In this document: positions 1-5,405 of the stretch, one piece after another
Layout of the letters: the number at the start of each line of letters is the position of its first letter
Position numbering within the stretch: the stretch's first letter is position 1
Assembly (NCBI GenBank): GCA_017996075.1
Contig: JAGOHQ010000068.1
Span: 1-5,405, forward strand
DNA from: Aliarcobacter sp.
Lineage (GTDB): Bacteria; Campylobacterota; Campylobacteria; Campylobacterales; Arcobacteraceae
Reading direction: 5' to 3'
Length of the DNA: 5,405 nt
Made by a program: the position numbers and the translations under genes
Notes under the pieces: generated by a model
The model's input: the letters and a program-made list of their open reading frames with translations, nothing else
Database searches by the model: none
What the model was told of the DNA's origin: nothing

Positions 1-128
1 TTTTGTTTATCTTTTGCAATGTTTGTAACTCCACTTGATGCAAAAAAAGAGAAAGTTGCTTCTAACTCTTTTGCGAATAAAAAGTTTGAGCTAAAAATAA
101 AAATAAGTGTAAAAATTAAGTTTTTCAA
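1..128 (-). CDS. napL: NapL N-terminus with signal peptide, probable TTG start (3' end outside window)
   Basis: The frame starts at TTG (126-128), 8 bp after the napF stop, and stays open to the window edge (42 full codons). It reads MKNLIFTLIFIFSSNFLFA followed by KELEATFSFFASSG. This is a clear Sec signal peptide: Lys at position 2, a hydrophobic core, and a likely cleavage site after FLFA at about residue 19. TTG is chosen because AGGA (135-138) sits 6 nt upstream. An in-frame ATG at 165-167 would add 13 residues (MPNKCNQNSLGFV) inside napF but has no good ribosome site. In Campylobacterota, napL follows napF and encodes an exported protein, reported as a predicted beta-propeller-like protein whose role in nitrate reduction is unclear. 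The identification rests on position, signal peptide and weak resemblance of the mature start; the body of the protein is not visible. Confidence 0.75.
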   Translation of the reverse strand, partial: MKNLIFTLIFIFSSNFLFAKELEATFSFFASSGVTNIAKDKQ

Positions 129-134
129 AACAAA

Positions 135-138
135 TCCT
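135..138 (-). promoter_or_regulatory. Ribosome-binding site of napL, supporting the TTG start
   Basis: AGGA, overlapping the napF TAG stop, lies 6 nt before TTG 126-128. The spacing is ideal for that codon. It cannot serve the alternative ATG at 165-167, which lies upstream of it. This is the main reason for preferring the TTG start. Confidence 0.65.
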
Positions 139-616
139 AGGCTATTTTGATTGCATTTGTTGGGCATACTTTTATACAAAAGCCACAAGAAGTGCAATTT
201 TGATTTATAGTTGGTCTAAACATTCCTAAAAAATCTATTGCATTTTCCAAGCAAGGATCTTTACATGAAAAACACATAGTATTTTGCCAAGATAGGCAAG
301 TTAGAATATCAATTTCTATTTTAGCTTCTATTTGCTTTTTATCTTCAATATTTAAAACACCATTTTGACAAGAAATTGAACATAAATCACAATAAGTACA
401 ACCAGAATTTGAAAAGTTTATTTTTGGAGTACCATCTTCTAAAATCTCTATAATATTTTCTTCACAAGAAGTCGAACAAGGTTTGTCTAAACATTCCAAA
501 CATTTTGTAAAAAAAAGATTTATATCTTTAAAGTAGGGCGGTCTTATAGCTTTTTCTTGCAAACTTCTATTTTTGAAAGGTTTTGCAAGAGAGCCAAAAA
601 GCTCTCTTCTTTGCAT
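137..616 (-). CDS. napF: Cytoplasmic ferredoxin-type protein NapF
   Basis: NapF is a cytoplasmic Fe-S protein that interacts with NapA and is thought to help its maturation before Tat export. The 159-residue protein begins MQRRELF, the usual NapF start, with no hydrophobic region after it, so the arginine pair is not a Tat signal. All sixteen Cys fall into four motifs: 39/42/47/51, 73/76/79/83, 107/115/118/122 and 141/144/147/151. Only the last keeps the classic CXXCXXCXXXCP form; the third has a CX7C gap like the third motif of NapG. They could hold up to four [4Fe-4S] clusters, although the number filled cannot be read from sequence. The start is 1 bp after the napB stop, and a GAGGG lies 11 nt upstream inside the napB 3' end, a rather long spacing. 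The protein is more divergent than its neighbours, so the name rests partly on operon position. Confidence 0.92.
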   Translation of the reverse strand: MQRRELFGSLAKPFKNRSLQEKAIRPPYFKDINLFFTKCLECLDKPCSTSCEENIIEILEDGTPKINFSNSGCTYCDLCSISCQNGVLNIEDKKQIEAKIEIDILTCLSWQNTMCFSCKDPCLENAIDFLGMFRPTINQNCTSCGFCIKVCPTNAIKIA

Positions 617-617
617 A

Positions 618-1220
618 CTATTTTACACCCTCATTTATATTTTCTATAAGATTTGATTTATCATTTAAATCACTACTTCTAAACTCTGTTTGGAAGTTAT
701 TTTTTGGAACAATTTTACTATCAGATTGTGGTGCATGACAAGCAGAACAGTTAAATCTAGCATTTGATAAGTGATCAAGAGGTTTTATAATAGTTTTTAA
801 ATCACTACCATTTGCTACAACTTTTCCATCTCTTTGAAGTTCACCTTTTTTATCTATATTTACATCTTCTCTAAAACTTGTAAAGTGTGATTTTGGAATA
901 GGAGTTGCACCCATAGACTCTGCAACCATTGGATCGTGACATGAAGTACATTGGTTATTATCTATTGTAATAGGTAACATACCTTCTGTATCATGTGGAA
1001 TCATAGGTGGAGCATTTTCAAATGCTCTTTTTATTTTTGTACTAGTTCCCGCAGGTTCTGTAGCATATTTTGTCTCATCACTTACAACTTTATCTTCTGA
1101 AAATAGATTATCTTGTCTAATTCCAAGAGTGTCATCTTTGATACTTTTATTTGCAGCATAAGCAAAAGTAAAAAGTGTTGCAATGGCAACTAGACTTAAA
1201 GCTAATTTTTTTAATTTCAT
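618..1220 (-). CDS. napB: Dihaem cytochrome c subunit NapB of periplasmic nitrate reductase
   Basis: NapB is the small periplasmic electron-transfer subunit that delivers electrons to NapA. The 200-residue precursor has a Sec signal peptide: basic MKLKK, a hydrophobic core at about 6-20, and a probable cleavage site near AYA-A (residues 20-23). Two CXXCH haem c motifs are present, CTSCH (91-95) and CSACH (158-162). His76 in the family motif PPMIPH and His112 in SHF are the likely distal axial ligands, by family comparison. The length is slightly more than the roughly 150-175 residues usual for NapB, the extra sequence lying partly in the tail after the second haem. The start overlaps the napH stop (ATGA) and has a strong AAGGAG 5 nt upstream. 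It ends 1 bp before napF. Maturation would need the cytochrome c biogenesis system, which is not in the window. Confidence 0.97.
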   Translation of the reverse strand: MKLKKLALSLVAIATLFTFAYAANKSIKDDTLGIRQDNLFSEDKVVSDETKYATEPAGTSTKIKRAFENAPPMIPHDTEGMLPITIDNNQCTSCHDPMVAESMGATPIPKSHFTSFREDVNIDKKGELQRDGKVVANGSDLKTIIKPLDHLSNARFNCSACHAPQSDSKIVPKNNFQTEFRSSDLNDKSNLIENINEGVK

Positions 1221-2020
1221 TTTTTCTCCTTCATATAATTTCTTAATTCGAAATTTAGTGCATCATCTTCACAAACTTCAATACATCTAGCACATAAAGT
1301 ACACTCTTGTAAAACAGGTTCGCTACTTTTATCTATCATATGTAAAACTTGAATTTCAGGGCAAACAACTTTGCATTTCATACAAGCAGTACATTTTTCA
1401 CTATTATGATGAACTCTTAATAGACTAAATCTTCCAATTAGTGAATAAAATCCACCAAGAGGACAGATATGTCCACACCAACCATTTTTTAAAACAAACA
1501 GATCAAACAAAAATATTACAATCATTGTTGCAAGTCCAAATCCAAGTCCAAAGATTAAACCTCTGTGAACCATTGATACAGGAGAAATCAACTCAAAAGC
1601 TGCAACGCCCATAAAATATGAGATTATAAAACTAATTAAAATTAGCCAATATCTTAAATTTCTAGTTGCTGGTTGTTTTTTTTGAACTTCATCAAATTTC
1701 AAAACTCTTCTTAGGTAGTTTGCACTATCTGTAATTATATTTACAGGACAAACCCAAGAGCAAAAAGCTCTTCCTCCAAGAATAAAGTAGAAAATTGAAA
1801 TAATTAAAGCACCTAAAGCTATATCAAAAGAGATTATAGCTCCTGCAAAAATCATTTGTAAAACCGCAAACGGATCACTTAAAGGAACTGTTTGTAAAAC
1901 CAAAGAGCTACTTAAATTTCCCATTAATATATTTATTCCATAAACATTTGCCAAAATATATAAAGCTAAAATAGAGAGTTGTGTAAATCTTCTAGCAATT
2001 AAAAATCTATATTTTTTCAT
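1217..2020 (-). CDS. napH: Quinol dehydrogenase membrane subunit NapH
   Basis: NapH is the integral membrane partner of NapG and is thought to be the site of menaquinol oxidation for periplasmic nitrate reduction. The 267-residue protein has four likely membrane helices at about 13-33, 57-82, 124-146 and 153-177. Two CX3CP motifs (FCSWVCP, Cys87/91, and WCGHICP, Cys182/186) are the family hallmark. The C-terminal part carries two ferredoxin motifs, Cys210/213/216/220 and Cys240/243/246/250, expected to bind two [4Fe-4S] clusters on the cytoplasmic side. The N terminus (KKYRFLIARR) is basic, as expected for a cytoplasmic end. The gene overlaps napG and napB by 4 bp at each end (ATGA), which suggests translational coupling in both directions. 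Length and motif order are those of typical NapH, with no sign of damage. Confidence 0.97.
   Translation of the reverse strand: MKKYRFLIARRFTQLSILALYILANVYGINILMGNLSSSLVLQTVPLSDPFAVLQMIFAGAIISFDIALGALIISIFYFILGGRAFCSWVCPVNIITDSANYLRRVLKFDEVQKKQPATRNLRYWLILISFIISYFMGVAAFELISPVSMVHRGLIFGLGFGLATMIVIFLFDLFVLKNGWCGHICPLGGFYSLIGRFSLLRVHHNSEKCTACMKCKVVCPEIQVLHMIDKSSEPVLQECTLCARCIEVCEDDALNFELRNYMKEKK
1226..1231 (-). promoter_or_regulatory. Strong ribosome-binding site of napB inside the napH 3' end
   Basis: AAGGAG lies 5 nt before the napB ATG. The same bases encode Lys-Glu in the last codons of napH (K-E-K-K-stop). This is the best Shine-Dalgarno match in the window, so napB may be translated well on its own as well as by coupling to napH through the ATGA overlap. 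Confidence 0.75.
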
Positions 2021-2820
2021 TCTAATAAATCCTTCATATCGCTATTTAGTGACTCTACTGCACCTTTTTTATTTATTTTAGTTTTACCTAATTCAATATT
2101 TGAATCTTTAACTCTTTTATCATCTGCTTCATCCCAACCTTTTATATAGTGATCACCAACTTTTCCAAGTGCAATTTCTCTTGGAAGCACAAAAATAGCT
2201 GGTTTTTCAGTAATACAAGCTTTTTCACAAAGTCCACAACCTGTACAAATATCACTATCTACAACAGGTTTTAGAAATGCATGTTTACCTGTTCTTTCAT
2301 TTTTTTCATACACTATATCTATAGCTTCACCCAAAAGTGGACAAGCTCTATAACAAGCATCGCATTGAATTCCCCAAAAAGCTACACAAGATTTTACATC
2401 TACAACTGCAACTCCCATCTCCATTTGTCTTATTTCAAAAGCATTTTCACTATTTTTGACCTTTTTTTCATCTAATGCTTTTGTTGGACAAATTGGAACA
2501 CATGGAATATCAACACACATATAACAAGGAATATCTCTTGGTACAAAATATGGAGTTCCCAAAGGTAAATTATCCCCTGGTTTTGCCAATTTTAGTGTAT
2601 CAAAAGGGCATGCCTCTACACAAAGTCCACATTTTATACAAGTAGCCAAAAAGTCATCTTCTTTTAGGGCTGCTGGCGGTCGAAGTATTAAGTTACTAGC
2701 TTTTACTTCGCTTAAATATGCACTCCATGTTAAACTACCAAGCACCACTAAACCGATAGTCCTAGCACTTTTTAGAAGAAATTTTCTTCTATTTTCTTGA
2801 TAGTTTTCTACTATATTCAT
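2017..2820 (-). CDS. napG: Quinol dehydrogenase ferredoxin subunit NapG
   Basis: NapG is a periplasm-facing protein carrying four [4Fe-4S] clusters. With membrane partner NapH it carries electrons from menaquinol towards NapB and NapA. The 267-residue protein starts with a twin-arginine signal: NRRKFLLK (residues 10-17) followed by a hydrophobic stretch at about 21-36, so it should be exported folded by Tat. Sixteen Cys form four motifs: 61/64/67/71, 99/102/107/111, 145/153/156/160 (with a CX7C gap) and 192/195/198/202. The segment after the last motif (ITEKPAIFVLP, then GDHYIKGWDE) matches NapG/MauM-family proteins. A charged tail of about 35 residues ends the protein. The start is supported by AAGG overlapping the napA stop, 9 nt upstream. 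The stop codon overlaps the napH start (ATGA). Position directly after napA, with no napC between, is the Campylobacterota arrangement. Confidence 0.97.
   Translation of the reverse strand: MNIVENYQENRRKFLLKSARTIGLVVLGSLTWSAYLSEVKASNLILRPPAALKEDDFLATCIKCGLCVEACPFDTLKLAKPGDNLPLGTPYFVPRDIPCYMCVDIPCVPICPTKALDEKKVKNSENAFEIRQMEMGVAVVDVKSCVAFWGIQCDACYRACPLLGEAIDIVYEKNERTGKHAFLKPVVDSDICTGCGLCEKACITEKPAIFVLPREIALGKVGDHYIKGWDEADDKRVKDSNIELGKTKINKKGAVESLNSDMKDLLE
2030..2034 (-). promoter_or_regulatory. Ribosome-binding site of napH inside the napG 3' end
   Basis: AAGGA lies 9 nt before the napH ATG and is read in napG as part of the codons for Lys-Asp near its C terminus (MKDLLE). It supports the ATG within the ATGA overlap as the napH start. 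Confidence 0.65.
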
Positions 2821-2828
2821 CTATTTTT

Positions 2829-2833
2829 ACCTT
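2829..2833 (-). promoter_or_regulatory. Ribosome-binding site of napG overlapping the napA stop
   Basis: AAGGT, made of the last two bases of the napA TAA stop and the next three, sits about 9 nt before the napG ATG in the 11-bp gap. It is a modest match with acceptable spacing and confirms the napG start. Confidence 0.55.
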
Positions 2834-5405
2834 ATGCTTTATAAACTTTTACAGCACATTTTTTAAAGTCTGTTTGTCCTGATTGTGGACAAGTTGCATC
2901 TAAACAAACTTTGTTTATAAATACTTTCTCATCAAACCAAGGAACATATACTAATCCTCTTGAAGGTCTATTTCTTCCTCTTGTTTCAACTCTTGCTTTT
3001 ACTTTTCCTCTTCTTGATTCAACCCAAGCTAACTCACCTTGTTTTACTCCGTATTTTATAGCATCTTCAGGGTGCATATAACAAAGTGCTTCTGGAACTG
3101 CCCTATAAAGTTCAGGAACTCTCATAGTCATAGTTCCACTATGCCAGTGCTCTAGTACTCTTCCAGTACTTAACCAAACTGGATACTCTTCATTTGGAAT
3201 TTCAGGTGGATCCATATATGGTCTTGCAAATATTTTTGCTTTATTCTTTAGAGATTTTTTAGTTTGGTCTTTAACTCCAAGTAAATCACCTTGAGCTAAC
3301 TCTTTTGCTAATGTTCCATAGAAAGCAAAATCACTATTTGGATTTGCCATTTTTGCATATGGATCATATTTTGTATTAAATCTCCAAGATGTCTCTTTCC
3401 CATCTACAACTGGCCATTTAAGACCTCTAACTCTATGATAAGTGTCAAAATCAGCTAAATCGTGGGCATGTCCTCTTCCAAAATCTGCATACTCTTCAAA
3501 TAGATATTTTTGTATAAAGAATCCATAACCTTTCCATGGTTTTCCATCACTTCCTAAAACATTTCTATTATCACCAAATGCTTCACTATTATCATATCCA
3601 GCTTGAATTTCATCTTTTTGGTCTGCTTTATACGATTTTGCTCTATCATTTGCGAATAGTATTTCATACATAGTTGTATTTTCATTGTATCCCATAGCTT
3701 TTGCAGCTTCTATAAGGCTAGGAAGTTTAACTTCATTGTTTGTACTTAAAAGAGCTTGCTCTCCCCAAACATCTTTTACTGTAAATCTTTTTGAAAGTTC
3801 AACCCATTGCCATGTATCACTCATAGCATCTCCAACTGGAACAACTTGCTGTCTCCAAAGTTGTGTTCTTCTTTCAGCATTTCCATATCCACCCCATTTT
3901 TCATAAATCATGGCAGATGGTAGAATTAAATCTGATACTTTTGCACTAATTCCAGGATATCCATCACTTGTAACAATAAAGTTATCCATCTCTCTTGCAG
4001 CTTTTATCCAGTGAGTTGCACTTGCTGTATCTTGATATGGATTACAAACATTTACCCAAGCAAATTTTATATTTCCATCTTCTATATCTCTATGGATTTT
4101 CATGATATGTTGATGACCTTTTGGATTAATTGTTCCAAGTGGTACATTCCATGCTTTTTCAGTAATCTCTCTATGTTTTGGATTTTCATTCATCATATCA
4201 GCTGGAAGTCTATGTGTAAATGTTCCAACTTCTCTTGCTGTTCCACAAGCACTTGGTTGACCAGTTAAACTAAATGCACCACTTCCTGGTTTTGCTTGTT
4301 TATTTAGTAAAAAGTGAACATTGTAAGAAAGTGTATTTACCCAAGTTCCCCTTGTATGTTGATTCATTCCCATAGTCCAGAAACTTACAACTTTTCTATC
4401 TTTTTCAATGTACCAGTCTGCTAATTGTTGAAGTTTTTTCTTAAACTCCTCAATATCCTCATCAGGATTTCCTTTTGAGATTTTTGCAACATAATCTAAA
4501 GTATAAGGTTCTAAAAACTTTTTATACTCTTCAAAACTAATCTCCCAGTGAGCAAGACCTGCATTTTTATGAGTCATTTTATCACCAGCTTTATATCCAT
4601 AAGGTGCAAGTGCAGGAGCCTCAGTTTCAGATACAATAGTTTCCATCTCTTTGCTTATAGTTTCCATTTCAGCTTTAGAGTATTTTCCTTCTTTTATTGA
4701 TTTCTCATCACTTCTTCTCATTCCATAACCAATATTAACAGGACTTGCTGCAAAAACAATATGTTCTTTTACAAAATCCCAATCAATAGCTTCTGGACGA
4801 TTGTAAACAATCTCTCTTGCTATATAGTTCCATAAAGCTAAATCTGTATTTGGAGTAAAGATAATCTCTAAATCAGCAATATCTGAAGTTCTATGTCTAT
4901 AAGTTGAGATATTTATTACTTTAACTTTCTCTGGATTACTAAGTTTTCTATCTGTAACTCTTGACCATAAAATTGGGTGCATCTCTGCCATATTTGAACC
5001 CCAACAAACAACTGTGTCTGTTAGTTCAATATCATCATAACAACCACTTGGCTCATCAATACCAAATGTTTGATAAAAACCAACAACCGCACTTGCCATA
5101 CAGTGTCTAGCATTTGGATCAATAGCATTTGATCTAAATCCAGCTTTCATCATTTTAAGTGCTGCATAACCTTCCATAATAGTATGTTGACCACTTGCAA
5201 ATACAGCAACTCCTTCAGGACCTTTCTCTTTTAGAGCTTTTTTGATATGAACTTCCATCTCATCGAATGCTCTTTTCCAAGAAATAGGAGCGAAATCACC
5301 TTTTTTGTCAAATTCACCTTTTTTATTTACTCTTAAAAGTGGAGTTTTAAGTCTATCTGCTCCATACATAATTTTTGCATTAAAGTAACCTTTTATACAG
5401 TTAAG
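2832..5405 (-). CDS. napA: Periplasmic nitrate reductase catalytic subunit NapA (5'-truncated by window edge)
   Basis: NapA reduces nitrate to nitrite in the periplasm using a molybdenum bis-MGD cofactor and one [4Fe-4S] cluster. The open frame continues to the window edge, giving 857 visible residues and a TAA stop. It opens with LNCIKGYF: the Cys (visible residue 3) is the last ligand of the [4Fe-4S] motif and the Lys (5) is the conserved residue between cluster and pterin. The Mo-ligand Cys lies in [10 protein letters not shown] (visible residue 102). Other NapA signatures are [59 protein letters not shown] and the C-terminal [13 protein letters not shown]. Missing are the Tat signal and the first three cluster Cys, roughly 80 residues by comparison with the family. 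The first in-window ATG (5367-5369, MYGADRL) is internal, because homology runs through it. Two segments look longer than in E. coli NapA. It is the first gene of the visible operon, 11 bp before napG. Identity is very secure. Confidence 0.98.
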   Translation of the reverse strand, partial: LNCIKGYFNAKIMYGADRLKTPLLRVNKKGEFDKKGDFAPISWKRAFDEMEVHIKKALKEKGPEGVAVFASGQHTIMEGYAALKMMKAGFRSNAIDPNARHCMASAVVGFYQTFGIDEPSGCYDDIELTDTVVCWGSNMAEMHPILWSRVTDRKLSNPEKVKVINISTYRHRTSDIADLEIIFTPNTDLALWNYIAREIVYNRPEAIDWDFVKEHIVFAASPVNIGYGMRRSDEKSIKEGKYSKAEMETISKEMETIVSETEAPALAPYGYKAGDKMTHKNAGLAHWEISFEEYKKFLEPYTLDYVAKISKGNPDEDIEEFKKKLQQLADWYIEKDRKVVSFWTMGMNQHTRGTWVNTLSYNVHFLLNKQAKPGSGAFSLTGQPSACGTAREVGTFTHRLPADMMNENPKHREITEKAWNVPLGTINPKGHQHIMKIHRDIEDGNIKFAWVNVCNPYQDTASATHWIKAAREMDNFIVTSDGYPGISAKVSDLILPSAMIYEKWGGYGNAERRTQLWRQQVVPVGDAMSDTWQWVELSKRFTVKDVWGEQALLSTNNEVKLPSLIEAAKAMGYNENTTMYEILFANDRAKSYKADQKDEIQAGYDNSEAFGDNRNVLGSDGKPWKGYGFFIQKYLFEEYADFGRGHAHDLADFDTYHRVRGLKWPVVDGKETSWRFNTKYDPYAKMANPNSDFAFYGTLAKELAQGDLLGVKDQTKKSLKNKAKIFARPYMDPPEIPNEEYPVWLSTGRVLEHWHSGTMTMRVPELYRAVPEALCYMHPEDAIKYGVKQGELAWVESRRGKVKARVETRGRNRPSRGLVYVPWFDEKVFINKVCLDATCPQSGQTDFKKCAVKVYKA

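Noticed and set aside
596..610. Twin-arginine-like start of NapF (MQRRELF)
   Set aside because: The following residues are polar and charged with no hydrophobic core, and cytoplasmic NapF proteins commonly begin this way.
1210..1231. A-rich run at the napH/napB junction as a programmed frameshift making a NapH-NapB fusion
   Set aside because: There is a strong ribosome site and normal ATG for napB, which needs its own free signal peptide. A-runs are expected in such AT-rich DNA, and no stimulatory hairpin was seen.
2281..2475. Plus-strand open frame of 64 codons
   Set aside because: It lies wholly antisense to napG, whose Cys motifs are intact there. Its composition is that of an antisense shadow, and it has no recognisable domain.
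3685..4268. Two plus-strand open frames (3685-3906 and 4011-4268)
   Set aside because: Both are antisense to conserved parts of napA. They are rich in Ser, Cys, Ile and Phe as expected for reversed NapA codons, with no domain seen.
5367..5369. ATG (MYGADRL) as the start of napA
   Set aside because: The frame continues upstream to the window edge with [12 protein letters not shown], which contains the conserved fourth Fe-S Cys and Lys of NapA. The real start is outside the window.
1..5405. A previously undescribed system in the window
   Set aside because: Every gene fits a known nap operon in the usual Campylobacterota order, and there is no unexplained gap large enough to hide another gene.

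Overview
The window lies in a periplasmic nitrate reductase (nap) operon, read entirely on the minus strand. From right to left, the direction of transcription, the genes are napA (5' end cut off by the window), napG, napH, napB, napF and the first 42 codons of napL. Coding sequence fills almost the whole window. The gaps are 11 bp (napA-napG), a 4-bp ATGA overlap (napG/napH), a 4-bp ATGA overlap (napH/napB), 1 bp (napB-napF) and 8 bp (napF-napL). There is no non-coding stretch of 300 bases, no RNA gene, no mobile element, no CRISPR array and no convincing terminator. The operon promoter must lie upstream of napA, beyond position 5405.

The order A-G-H-B-F-L, without napC and with the unusual gene napL, is the arrangement known from Campylobacterota (epsilonproteobacteria such as Campylobacter, Arcobacter, Sulfurimonas and Wolinella). 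The very AT-rich sequence, with A/T strongly preferred at third codon positions, fits an Arcobacter-like member of that group. That genus-level guess is inference; the phylum is well supported.

The products should work together as follows. NapH (membrane) with NapG (exported Fe-S protein) oxidises menaquinol and passes electrons to the dihaem cytochrome NapB. NapB feeds NapA, the molybdenum (bis-MGD) nitrate reductase in the periplasm, which reduces nitrate to nitrite. NapF is a cytoplasmic Fe-S protein thought to help mature NapA. NapL is an exported protein of unclear role. Nothing here looks like a new system. The points most worth a second look are the likely TTG start of napL, two segments of NapA that seem longer than in the enterobacterial enzyme, and ribosome-binding sites buried in the last codons of the preceding genes.
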